Source of the DNA: an uncultured Bdellovibrionales bacterium
GTDB lineage: Bacteria; Bdellovibrionota; Bdellovibrionia; Bdellovibrionales; UBA1609
Length of the DNA stretch: 64,000 bases
Direction of reading: 5' to 3'
NCBI GenBank assembly: GCA_903833275.1
Contig: CAILEP010000012.1
Coordinates: 62,001 to 126,000 of the forward strand
Part shown: positions 1 through 7,168 of the stretch, piece by piece
Position numbering within the stretch: the first letter of the stretch is position 1
How the letters are laid out: each line of letters opens with the position of its first letter
Program-made: the position numbers and the translations under genes
Notes under the pieces: model-generated
Told to the model about the DNA's origin: nothing
The model's database searches: none
The model's input: the letters and a program-made list of their open reading frames with translations, nothing else

Positions 1-771
1 GCGTTTACGTTTTCGATCAATACCGCCGCGAGCCCGGGTATGTCGATTGCGGTCAATTTGACTTCACCCGCCAATACGCCGTACTTGTCTGGTTATGCGA
101 GTTACACGACGTTTGGGCCGACGGCACCGACTTTGAATATGGTCAGCCCGGTGATAACTACGGCTGGCGCACCAGCGCATTTCATCGCGAACCTTTCGGC
201 GCCTGCAGCTGGCCCGGTCAGTTTCTTTTATACAACGACAGATGGGACCGCGGCTTCACCGAGCAGTTATACTGCCAGATCAGGCACCATGACGATAATG
301 GCTGGAGCGACTTCGGTCACTTTGCCGCCCGTAACGACTCTTGCAAACGGGTTGGGTTGGAACTTTACCATGAACATAAGTGCGATTTCGGGCGCCACGC
401 CTGGCGTTGTGTCGGCGCTGACTACGCTGGGTAAGCCGACGGTCATGGTTTCGAGCCCTTCAACCACCGCGGGGGGGACATTGTTCTTCGTGGTCTCTCT
501 AATTGCGCCTGAAAATGCGAATATGCTGGTGACACCTTTAAGTATGGTGCTTTTTAATTACGCGACTGCAAGTGGCGCCGCCACGACGGTGGGTACGGAT
601 TACACGGCGGCCTCTGGCAGCGTAACGATTAATGCTGGCAGCTCTACGTCGACGATAATGGTAAATACGGCATCCCCAGCTGGTACTGGCAAAACGGTAC
701 AGCTCAATGTCACCGGGATTGTAAATGCGGCGCCTGCGGGCGGCACGGTGACGGGCATCGGCAGTTTCTAA
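1..771 (+). CDS. Calx-beta-repeat exported protein, 3' end
   Basis: The frame is open from the first base, so the gene starts upstream of this window; 256 residues are visible. The protein is rich in Ala, Thr, Ser and Gly and low in charge, as in secreted beta-sandwich proteins. Two related segments follow the Calx-beta pattern: a strand, then a 'DYTAASGSVTI'-like turn and strand, then a short Ser/Thr-rich strand (the clearest copy is near residues 185-230; a weaker one lies near 80-115). Calx-beta domains bind calcium or act as adhesive modules in large bacterial surface proteins. I infer a surface or secreted adhesin-type role. The acidic calcium ligands of classic Calx-beta domains are mostly absent, so calcium binding is doubtful. 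Confidence 0.6.
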   Translation, partial: AFTFSINTAASPGMSIAVNLTSPANTPYLSGYASYTTFGPTAPTLNMVSPVITTAGAPAHFIANLSAPAAGPVSFFYTTTDGTAASPSSYTARSGTMTIMAGATSVTLPPVTTLANGLGWNFTMNISAISGATPGVVSALTTLGKPTVMVSSPSTTAGGTLFFVVSLIAPENANMLVTPLSMVLFNYATASGAATTVGTDYTAASGSVTINAGSSTSTIMVNTASPAGTGKTVQLNVTGIVNAAPAGGTVTGIGSF

Positions 772-785
772 TATTGAATTTTGAC

Positions 786-809
786 GCGGCTGCGCATTGG
801 CGTGGCCGC
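786..809. other. GC-rich hairpin downstream of Calx-beta gene
   Basis: Arms GCGGC and GCCGC enclose a loop with further partial pairing, 14 bases after the stop codon. No T-run follows, so it is not a textbook intrinsic terminator, but its position suggests transcript-end processing or termination. Confidence 0.35.
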
Positions 810-820
810 TTACATTCCTC

Positions 821-846
821 ATTCAGCTAATCTATTCAGCTAATCT
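821..846. repeat. 13-bp tandem repeat, two copies
   Basis: ATTCAGCTAATCT occurs twice head to tail with no mismatch, in the gap before the leucine-dehydrogenase-like gene. Several other gaps in this window carry repeats of the same 13-bp period with unrelated sequence. Confidence 0.8.
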
Positions 847-917
847 ATTGACCGACAATTTACCACCGCATCATAATGCCCATTCAAAGCCTATTTTTGA
901 ATTTGAGGAGCATTAGG

Positions 918-2042
918 ATGCACACTTTTGAATTGATTGAAAAGCACGGCGACAACCACGAGCAGGTGGTTTTTTGTCGCAATAAAGAAGCCGGCCTTCG
1001 CGCCATCATTGCCATTCATAATACAGCCCTCGGCCCGGCCCTTGGCGGCACCCGCATGTGGCCGTATAAATCTGAAGAAGACGCGCTTGTCGACGTTCTG
1101 CGCTTATCAAAAGGCATGACGTACAAAGCCTCGGTCGCTGGTCTTAACTTGGGTGGCGGTAAAGCCGTCATTATTGGTGACCCAAAACGAGACAAAACTG
1201 AAGAAATGTTTCGCGCATTTGGGGCTTTTGTGAACTCTCTGGGTGGCGCTTACATTACGGCTGAAGACGTCGGTACGACAGAAAAAGAGATGGAATATAT
1301 TTTCATGGAGACTCCTTTTGTGACGGGCATCCCGGCTGCGTTTGGTGGTTCAGGCGACCCGAGCCCTTACACCGCCCACGGCGTATTTATGGCGATCAAG
1401 GCATCAGTAAAAGAAAAACTTGGTGCTGATAACCTTCAGGGGTTGCGAATCAACGTGCAGGGCCTTGGTAATGTTGGTCGCCATTTGGTTGAGTTTTTGG
1501 TCGGTGAGGGGGTGCACGTTGGCGTCGCCGATATCGATCAGGATAAAGTCAAAGCCATCACGGCCCGTTTTAAAGATCTTAAAGTTCTCGATGCCAATGA
1601 TATCGTCACGACGGAGTGCGACGTGTTCGCGCCATGTGCTTTGGGCGCCGTCATCAATGACCAAACAGTTTCAAAGTTAAAATGTAAAATCGTCTGCGGT
1701 GGGGCCAACAATCAGCTCGCCGAAGCGCGCCACGGCGATGCTCTGCGTGAATTGGGGATATTGTATGCTCCCGATTTCGTCGCTAACGCCGGTGGTTTGA
1801 TGAATGTATTTGTCGAATTAGAAGGCTACTCTTCTGACCGCGCCTTTGATAAAACCAAAAAGGTGTACGAAAATCTTATGCGGGTTTTCACCATGGCAAA
1901 AACGGAAGGTCTATCGACCCACGTGGCAGCCGATCGAATCGCCGAGGCTCGTTTGAGCAAAATTTCGAGTTTGCGCAGCCACCTGCAGGGGCGAACAGCT
2001 CGACCGTATTCGACACTGAAAGAAATGGTACTGCGAAGCTAG
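918..2042 (+). CDS. Leucine/Glu/Phe/Val dehydrogenase family
   Basis: NAD-dependent oxidative deamination of a branched-chain or related amino acid to its 2-oxo acid, in the cytoplasm. The 374-residue protein has the length of leucine dehydrogenases. Visible signatures are the glycine-rich substrate loop GGGKA with the likely catalytic Lys82, Lys70 upstream, the 'TAEDVGT' motif, a Rossmann nucleotide loop GLGNVG near residue 180, and 'GGANNQLAE' and 'NAGGL' near the C-terminus. Start at 918 is chosen because GAGGAG lies 7 bases upstream; an ATG at 876 would add 14 residues without a ribosome site. Leucine versus phenylalanine or valine preference cannot be settled by reading. It stands alone between a 13-bp repeat and the yfgM-like operon. 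Amino-acid deamination fits a predator living on prey protein, which is inference. Confidence 0.9.
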   Translation: MHTFELIEKHGDNHEQVVFCRNKEAGLRAIIAIHNTALGPALGGTRMWPYKSEEDALVDVLRLSKGMTYKASVAGLNLGGGKAVIIGDPKRDKTEEMFRAFGAFVNSLGGAYITAEDVGTTEKEMEYIFMETPFVTGIPAAFGGSGDPSPYTAHGVFMAIKASVKEKLGADNLQGLRINVQGLGNVGRHLVEFLVGEGVHVGVADIDQDKVKAITARFKDLKVLDANDIVTTECDVFAPCALGAVINDQTVSKLKCKIVCGGANNQLAEARHGDALRELGILYAPDFVANAGGLMNVFVELEGYSSDRAFDKTKKVYENLMRVFTMAKTEGLSTHVAADRIAEARLSKISSLRSHLQGRTARPYSTLKEMVLRS

Positions 2043-2115
2043 TTAATTAAAGTCGATAAGTTAAATAAATTTAGTGAAGTTACTTTAGTAAAGCAAAATT
2101 ACAGAGGCACAAAAA

Positions 2116-2943
2116 ATGACTACAGAAAAAACAACAGAAAACAAATCAGAACATAAGACTGCAAAAAAAGAGTTATCATTCGAGGCCCAGACGGCCCATT
2201 TTATTGCAAGTGCGGCGCGACCTTTTTTGTACACGGTGCTTGTTGCATTGGTAGCAGCCGGTAGCTATCTCGGTTATCGCCACTACCAGACAACGCTTGA
2301 GTCGAAATCCCAAGAAGAGCTTTTTTCACTTCAAAAAAATGTAGAAGATAAAGAGAAAAAAATAAATAGCGACGCTCAAGAGAAAGTTGAAGCCGGTAAA
2401 GAAAATAAAAAGGCCGACAAAAAGCCGGCGGCCAAGGTTGAAGTTGAGAAAACTCCGCAAAGTTTAGTTGCAACGTTTTCTGACGACTTAAAGCATTACG
2501 ACGAATTTATTCGCACCAACGCCAACAAAAAAGCGGCCTATATGGCGGCCATTCAGTCCGCCCGTCTCGCCAGTGACTATAAAGATTATGCGCGTGCCGA
2601 AAGCACATTGCGCCAGGTGGTGAACGCCCCTGAGAAAACTGATCTCTTTGCTGGCCTGTTGCGTGCCCAATTGAGTACGGTTTTGATTGAACAGAAAAAG
2701 TGCACTGAGGCGCTTGCTGAACTCAATCAAATCACCGACAACAAAGCGCAAAGTTACTTTCACCCACAAGCGTTGCTTCGTATGGGTGCCTGCTATATCG
2801 AAAATAAAGACTGGGATAAAGCGCAATCGGCGCTAACTCGAGTTGAAAAAGATTTTTCAAATACACAGGCGGCAGGCGACGCAAAGCAACTCAAACGTTT
2901 ACTTCTGCTTAAACGCGGGTCACCCGCTGGAGCAAAATCTTAA
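2116..2943 (+). CDS. YfgM-like single-pass periplasmic TPR protein
   Basis: The 275-residue protein has a charged cytoplasmic N-terminus (about 35 residues, Lys/Glu/Thr-rich), one transmembrane segment at about 37-55, a Lys/Glu-rich coiled stretch at about 65-115, then a helical TPR-like domain to the end. This is the layout of E. coli YfgM, an inner-membrane partner of SecYEG and periplasmic chaperones. The stop codon overlaps the start of the next gene (TAATG), and that gene is bamB-like; yfgM-bamB adjacency is also found in E. coli, which strengthens the call. A role in handing outer-membrane proteins from Sec to the Bam machine is inferred. The long charged coiled insertion is more extensive than in the E. 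coli protein. Confidence 0.7.
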   Translation: MTTEKTTENKSEHKTAKKELSFEAQTAHFIASAARPFLYTVLVALVAAGSYLGYRHYQTTLESKSQEELFSLQKNVEDKEKKINSDAQEKVEAGKENKKADKKPAAKVEVEKTPQSLVATFSDDLKHYDEFIRTNANKKAAYMAAIQSARLASDYKDYARAESTLRQVVNAPEKTDLFAGLLRAQLSTVLIEQKKCTEALAELNQITDNKAQSYFHPQALLRMGACYIENKDWDKAQSALTRVEKDFSNTQAAGDAKQLKRLLLLKRGSPAGAKS

Positions 2944-4124
2944 TGACAATACATCTTTTCAGGATCGTAGCTAGTGTTGCGCTGGCCCTTGGGTTGGTGG
3001 CGAATTTTGGCTGTAGCTCAGCGCATGTCAATGAAGTGAGCATACACGAGCCACGATCAAGTCGATTTACTTTTGAAAAATCGTGGGCACGGCAAACCAC
3101 AGCATCGCCTTATTATGGTTATCGCATTAACCATGTGTCACAGCCGGTGATTGTCGGCAAAGTTGTTATACAGGGCAATGAGATCGACGGCGTCACCGCC
3201 TACGATAAGAAATCAAGTCACATCAAATGGCGTCGTTACATTAGTGGCGGGGTCACGGCCGATATTGCGGTTAAGAACAAAGTTATATATTTCGGCGCCG
3301 GCGATGGTTTTTTCTACGCGCTTGATGTTGAGACGGGCACAACCCGATGGTCGTTTCCGATTCGGTCAGAAGGTATTGGGGCGCCCCTCGTTACCGATGA
3401 TGCTGTTTACTTTCTCACCGGTACCAACTCGGCTTATGCTCTTAATGCCGAGACCGGAACTCAGATTTGGTTTTACAATCGACAGGACTCTAATAGCCTA
3501 ACGGTGCGTGGGGCGAGTGAACCAACCATTTACAAAAATCGTGTGTATATCGGCTTTAGCGATGGTTATCTAGTCGCACTTGATAAAGACAAGGGCGCCC
3601 TGGTTTGGGAGAAGCAACTTTCGAGTGGCCAGCGGTTTCGAGATGTTGATTCGAAGCCAGTGCTCGATAACGGGCGTTTGTTTGTATCCAGTTACGATGG
3701 CCAACTTTTTTGTGTAAATGCTGAAAATGGTCAAACGATTTGGAATCACGATGAAGGCGGCTTTCTGCCGGTCACCATAGAAGGTGATACGCTCTATTAT
3801 TCGACTTCGACTCGCAAAATGCAGGCGCTTGATAAAAACTCAGGCAAAGTTATTTGGTCAGTGGACTTGCCCAATACCGTTGGCAGTCAGCCGGTGGTGT
3901 ATCGTGGCCTCTTGGTTTTTGGGGAGTGGTCGGGTCGGCTTCGAGCATTTGATATGCGCACGGGCGAGCCCGTAACTTCATTTATCACTGGTCGCGGTGT
4001 TACTTCTCGAGTGACCTACGACTCTGAGTTAGATCGTCTCTACGTGATGACACTCGACGCAAACTTATTTTCGCTGCGCTTGCGCCATAAGCCTCTGGTT
4101 GAAAGACAGCCGTGGGAGATTTGA
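2943..4124 (+). CDS. bamB: Outer-membrane assembly lipoprotein BamB
   Basis: A 393-residue exported beta-propeller. The N-terminus has a hydrophobic signal segment ending in 'VANFGC', so Cys24 is the probable lipidated residue, with Asn at -3, a relaxed lipobox. The rest contains repeated PQQ-like blades of the form 'ALDxxTGxxxW' (for example near residues 125-137, 165-177, 205-217, 260-270 and 300-310). Length matches E. coli BamB (about 390). BamB is a scaffold of the Bam complex that folds outer-membrane barrels, of which this window encodes several. It is translationally coupled to the yfgM-like gene upstream and overlaps the small lipoprotein gene downstream by 13 bases. Confidence 0.85.
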   Translation: MTIHLFRIVASVALALGLVANFGCSSAHVNEVSIHEPRSSRFTFEKSWARQTTASPYYGYRINHVSQPVIVGKVVIQGNEIDGVTAYDKKSSHIKWRRYISGGVTADIAVKNKVIYFGAGDGFFYALDVETGTTRWSFPIRSEGIGAPLVTDDAVYFLTGTNSAYALNAETGTQIWFYNRQDSNSLTVRGASEPTIYKNRVYIGFSDGYLVALDKDKGALVWEKQLSSGQRFRDVDSKPVLDNGRLFVSSYDGQLFCVNAENGQTIWNHDEGGFLPVTIEGDTLYYSTSTRKMQALDKNSGKVIWSVDLPNTVGSQPVVYRGLLVFGEWSGRLRAFDMRTGEPVTSFITGRGVTSRVTYDSELDRLYVMTLDANLFSLRLRHKPLVERQPWEI

Positions 4125-4486
4125 GTCGCCTGCTTAAATATTTGCTGGTGGTGGGCCTACTGACGGGCTGTGCCGCTGGCCATTGTCTTGGTAGCAAGAG
4201 GGCTCCGGTCGCCAATGCTGACGTTCATATTTTTGTATTCAAACCCGAGGGTAGCAAGCAGTGTCAGCCCACAACGGGCATACCCATAGATAAAGCGGCA
4301 GAAGATCTTGGTAAAATTGAGATTTTCAGCCGCAGCACCCGAGCCGATGGCAAAATGCACATCACTTTATGTGGGGCTGCAACCGGTCGAATTCATGTGT
4401 TTGAGATTCGGGCTGGCGACCTGGCCGTTGCAACAGGAACGGGCTTTCAGGTGCTCGAGCAAAAACTTGATAAAAGCGCCAAATAG
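4112..4486 (+). CDS. Small lipoprotein in bamB operon
   Basis: 124 residues with a short n-region, a hydrophobic core and the good lipobox 'LLTGC' (Cys20). The mature part contains two further cysteines that could pair and a predicted beta-rich fold ('VHIFVFKPEG', 'GRIHVFEIRAGD'). I do not recognise a family. The start is GTG at 4112, inside the end of bamB; a TTG at 4121 overlapping the bamB stop is an alternative that also has GGGAG just upstream. Overlap with bamB implies coupled translation, so a role in envelope assembly is possible but is inference. Confidence 0.65.
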   Translation: MGDLSRLLKYLLVVGLLTGCAAGHCLGSKRAPVANADVHIFVFKPEGSKQCQPTTGIPIDKAAEDLGKIEIFSRSTRADGKMHITLCGAATGRIHVFEIRAGDLAVATGTGFQVLEQKLDKSAK

Positions 4487-4501
4487 TTATCAGGGGCAAA
4501 T

Positions 4502-5017
4502 ATGACCATTGATCAAATCAATCGACTTGTACTTACGGTTCCGGACTTTCCAAAAAAAGGGATTTCGTTTAAAGATATCACGCCGATTCTTGAGAATTCT
4601 GAGGCGTTTCTATCATTGGCGAAATTGATGGCTGAAAGAATCCATAAGAATACAGATAAATTGATCGCGATTGAGAGTCGAGGCTTTATTCTTGGCGCAG
4701 CCGTTGCACAGCATTGCGGGTGCGGTTTGGTTTTAGTACGAAAGCCCGGCAAATTACCACGTGAAACAGTTCGAGAAACTTACGATCTCGAATACGGTAC
4801 CGACTCGCTTGAGATGCACAAGAATGCGCTAAAACCTGGCGATCGCGTGACCATAATTGACGATGTGTTGGCGACCGGTGGCACTGCCGCCGCAGTTGAA
4901 AAACTTTGCTTGCGTTTGGGCGCTCAAGTTTTGGGTTCAGTGATTTTGATGGAGATTGAAGCTCTTAATGGCCGCGCTAAACTTCAAAACCCCTTGGTCT
5001 CGTTAATCGCCATTTAG
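4502..5017 (+). CDS. apt: Adenine phosphoribosyltransferase
   Basis: Purine salvage: adenine plus PRPP gives AMP. The 171-residue protein has the usual length and the family landmarks: 'DFPKKGI.FKDITP' at the N-terminus, 'ESRGF' near residue 58, 'RKPGKLP' near 80, and the PRPP-binding loop 'IIDDVLATGGTA' near 117-128. An AGGGG Shine-Dalgarno site lies 5 bases before the ATG. It follows the small lipoprotein by 15 bases and may share the yfgM-bamB transcript. Its 3' end overlaps the convergent regulator gene by about 40 bases. Confidence 0.95.
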   Translation: MTIDQINRLVLTVPDFPKKGISFKDITPILENSEAFLSLAKLMAERIHKNTDKLIAIESRGFILGAAVAQHCGCGLVLVRKPGKLPRETVRETYDLEYGTDSLEMHKNALKPGDRVTIIDDVLATGGTAAAVEKLCLRLGAQVLGSVILMEIEALNGRAKLQNPLVSLIAI

Positions 5018-5495
5018 CTTTTCGCCAATTTAGATATTTGTTAATTCGCGCGGCCAACATGATGGCGTAGCCGATTCGTGGCTTTCGCATCACCGGCTCA
5101 GGCTTTTGGATCAGCGGCACGATATTATGGGCGAGCATTTCTGAGAACGTTTTGTGATCTTTAGGCACGAAGCCATAGATAAAATCACATCCATATAGTT
5201 CGGCCATTACTTTAAGGCTTGAGATCGTTATCGTAGAGGCGGCTTCTCTCACTTCAATTTGGTATGCCGCCTGTCGCGTGATCGCCAGCTTGGCGGCGAC
5301 ATCGGAGAGTGTCAGGCGAAGACCATTTCGAATTGCTTTAAGCCAAGTTTGGTTTTTCGCCGATTTTGGCTCAGCCAAAAACCTGGCGAGTCGGTCGTCA
5401 ATCTCATCCGTTTCGTAAGGGGTCTGCCAACCCCTGACAATATCAGCCAGCGTCACTTCGATATCGAATGTTTCGCACTTGAATATTTGTTTCAT
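4977..5495 (-). CDS. Mobile mystery protein A-type HTH regulator
   Basis: A 172-residue protein with an N-terminal region ('IDDRLARFL', then 'TWLKAIRNGLRLTLSDVAAKL') leading into a helix-turn-helix 'AITRQAAYQIEVREAASTI', followed by 'LKVMAELYGCDFIYGFVP'. This order is that of the 'mobile mystery protein A' family, Xre-like regulators normally encoded beside a Fic-domain partner (protein B) and linked to mobile DNA. No Fic gene is nearby: the next gene in its direction is apt on the other strand, which it overlaps at the 3' end. ATG at 5495 is preferred over the in-frame TTG at 5513 because GGAGGGG falls upstream of the ATG. A perfect 20-bp palindrome lies 23 bases upstream, suggesting autoregulation. 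The C-terminal 40 residues are unusually basic. Confidence 0.72.
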   Translation of the reverse strand: MKQIFKCETFDIEVTLADIVRGWQTPYETDEIDDRLARFLAEPKSAKNQTWLKAIRNGLRLTLSDVAAKLAITRQAAYQIEVREAASTITISSLKVMAELYGCDFIYGFVPKDHKTFSEMLAHNIVPLIQKPEPVMRKPRIGYAIMLAARINKYLNWRKAKWRLTRPRGFEV

Positions 5496-5517
5496 GTCTT
5501 TTGGCCCCTCCAAAATC

Positions 5518-5537
5518 TGCCAAGCTATAGCTTGGCA
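5518..5537. promoter_or_regulatory. Perfect 20-bp palindromic operator candidate
   Basis: TGCCAAGCTATAGCTTGGCA is its own reverse complement. It sits just upstream of the HTH gene start (5495) and in front of the divergent M14 peptidase gene. A dimeric Xre-type repressor commonly binds such a site in its own promoter, and the central TATAG could overlap a -10 element. Binding by the adjacent gene product is inference. Confidence 0.6.
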
Positions 5538-5581
5538 ACTTCTGGAGTGTCAAAGAAGGCGCAGTCGGCTTCTTCTATCGG

Positions 5582-5597
5582 CTAAAGCTCGCTTTAG
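5582..5597. promoter_or_regulatory. Second inverted repeat between regulator and peptidase
   Basis: CTAAAGC and GCTTTAG face each other across TC. Its sequence differs from the 5518 palindrome. It lies in the shared upstream region of the minus-strand regulator and the plus-strand peptidase and could be a further protein-binding site. Confidence 0.3.
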
Positions 5598-5713
5598 ATG
5601 TCCGTTTTTTTGTGAGAGATCCGGACACAGCCCTGCGGCACGGCCGACCCAGGGCGGTCTGATGCTTGACTGATACTTGACTATGGCAGCACTGATCGCA
5701 AGAATAGCCCTCG

Positions 5714-6682
5714 ATGAAAGCTGAAAATTTGCAGGTATTTATGGCAATGGTGACCGTTACGGCGTTAAGCGCGTGGAGCATGAGCGTGTCTGCGTCTCAG
5801 CCCGCGTCCGCACCGCCCGCGACGACCGCGCAAGCGACTGCGACTGCGCCAGCGACATCGACTGCGACAACGACCACGGCGGCGACATCAGAGGCCAAAA
5901 GGGCGGTTAAATTTTGCAACGAGCGGCTCTCTGGCATATCGGGCCCCTATGATGAGGCGGGTTTGAAGGCAGCGTGCGAAGCCGCCCAAACGATGAGTGG
6001 CTGCGATAGCGAAATGGGCGAGCCGATAATACATTTTGAGAAAATCGGCACTGATAAAAATCATGGCAAAAAGATTCTTTCTATTTCGTTAATTCATGGC
6101 GATGAGCGCCCGAGCGGAGCGGTGAATCGCGCCTGGCTTACGCGCCTTGGGCAAATTGACCCGCGCAATACGTGGAGGGTACTGCCCATCGTGAACCCTG
6201 ATGGGATGAGCGCCAATACGAGATACAATTCTCATAAGGTTGACCTCAATCGAAACTTTCCGTCGAAAGATTGGCAGCGTTCAGCCATTGCGTATTGGAA
6301 GACCTCAACACGTAGCGATGCCCGCCGTTATCCGGGAGAGGCCGCGGCTAGTGAATCTGAAACTCGCTGCGTGATGAAGCATATTGTTGATTTTAAACCT
6401 GACTTCATTATTTCAATTCATACTCCACTTGGCGTTTTAGATTTTGATGGGCCGAGTGTGGCAAACCCTGGCTTCAAGCCGTTGCCGTGGGTGGGGCTTG
6501 GTAACTTTCCGGGCAGTTTGGGGCGCTTTATGTGGATGGATCAAAAAGTGCCGGTGCTGACAATTGAGCTCAAGGGCAATGACGGCATTAAGCGGCTCGA
6601 AGATTTTGATAAACTGCAGGATATTGCGGGCACTGTGGCGATTCAGGCCGGCCGCGTTTTGCAAAAGGAAAAAAAGAAATGA
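5714..6682 (+). CDS. MpaA-like M14 zinc peptidase, periplasmic
   Basis: Predicted to cleave peptidoglycan-derived peptides. MpaA hydrolyses the gamma-D-Glu/meso-DAP bond; substrate here is inferred. The 322-residue protein has a signal peptide (about 1-28), an Ala/Thr/Pro-rich linker (about 29-60) and an M14 domain. Zinc ligands fit H128-G-D-E131 and H236; 'NPDG' (161-164), 'DLNRNF' (177-182) supplying the substrate-binding Arg/Asn, and catalytic Glu285 in 'TIELKG' are all present. The HGDE form matches MpaA rather than the Gln-type Csd4 enzymes. Export differs from cytoplasmic E. coli MpaA and suggests work on the cell's own or a prey wall. Its stop overlaps the cdd start (ATGA). Confidence 0.8.
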   Translation: MKAENLQVFMAMVTVTALSAWSMSVSASQPASAPPATTAQATATAPATSTATTTTAATSEAKRAVKFCNERLSGISGPYDEAGLKAACEAAQTMSGCDSEMGEPIIHFEKIGTDKNHGKKILSISLIHGDERPSGAVNRAWLTRLGQIDPRNTWRVLPIVNPDGMSANTRYNSHKVDLNRNFPSKDWQRSAIAYWKTSTRSDARRYPGEAAASESETRCVMKHIVDFKPDFIISIHTPLGVLDFDGPSVANPGFKPLPWVGLGNFPGSLGRFMWMDQKVPVLTIELKGNDGIKRLEDFDKLQDIAGTVAIQAGRVLQKEKKK

Positions 6683-7110
6683 AGCGCCAGGTAAAAGTTA
6701 AATTAAAAGTAGACGAGACATTTTCGAAATTGTTTCCGATCGCGAAGCGCGCGTTGGATAAGGCGTATTCTCCTTACAGCAAAGTGAAGGTGGCTTCGGC
6801 AGTGATGATGAGCGACGGCAAGGTCTATGTTGGCTGCAATGTTGAGAATGCGTCTTACGGGGCCACGATGTGCGGAGAGCGAACTGCTATTTTTAAAGCG
6901 GTAAGTGAAGGGCGCAAAAAAATAAAGGCCTTGCTGGTGGTAACAAATCAAAAAGACATTTGGCCACCGTGTGGTTTGTGCCGGCAGGTGATTGCTGAGT
7001 TTGCCGGCCCCAATGTGCCCATCTATTCTGCGAATCTTGAGAAAGAATATAAAAAAATGAAATTTTCTGAGCTGTTGCCGTTTGCATTTGGCCCGGCTTA
7101 TTTGAAATAA
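6679..7110 (+). CDS. cdd: Cytidine deaminase
   Basis: Cytidine or deoxycytidine is converted to uridine or deoxyuridine, part of pyrimidine salvage. The 143-residue protein has the tetrameric short form length and both zinc motifs: 'ENASYGATMCGERTA' (Cys ligand and catalytic Glu) and 'PPCGLCRQ' (two Cys ligands). 'AYSPYSKVKV' marks the N-terminal substrate region. Translation is coupled to the M14 peptidase through a 4-base ATGA overlap, an unexpected partner. Downstream lie two hairpin-forming 28-bp repeats that may terminate transcription. Confidence 0.93.
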   Translation: MKRQVKVKLKVDETFSKLFPIAKRALDKAYSPYSKVKVASAVMMSDGKVYVGCNVENASYGATMCGERTAIFKAVSEGRKKIKALLVVTNQKDIWPPCGLCRQVIAEFAGPNVPIYSANLEKEYKKMKFSELLPFAFGPAYLK

Positions 7111-7111
7111 T

Positions 7112-7167
7112 ATCAGGCGACTAACTTGGGTCGCCTGGCATCACGCGACTAACATAGGTCGCCTGGT
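7112..7167. repeat. Two 28-bp tandem hairpin repeats
   Basis: Two near-identical 28-bp units each contain facing arms (AGGCGAC / GTCGCCT in the first), so each can form a hairpin on either strand. A partial third unit continues into the last codons of the convergent gene at 7169. The site separates cdd from a minus-strand operon and could act as a bidirectional terminator. Confidence 0.65.
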
Positions 7168-7168
7168 A

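Noticed and set aside
538-822. 94-codon minus-strand frame
   Set aside because: Lies opposite the Calx-beta gene, Arg-rich and without a domain or ribosome site; a shadow of the GC-skewed coding strand.
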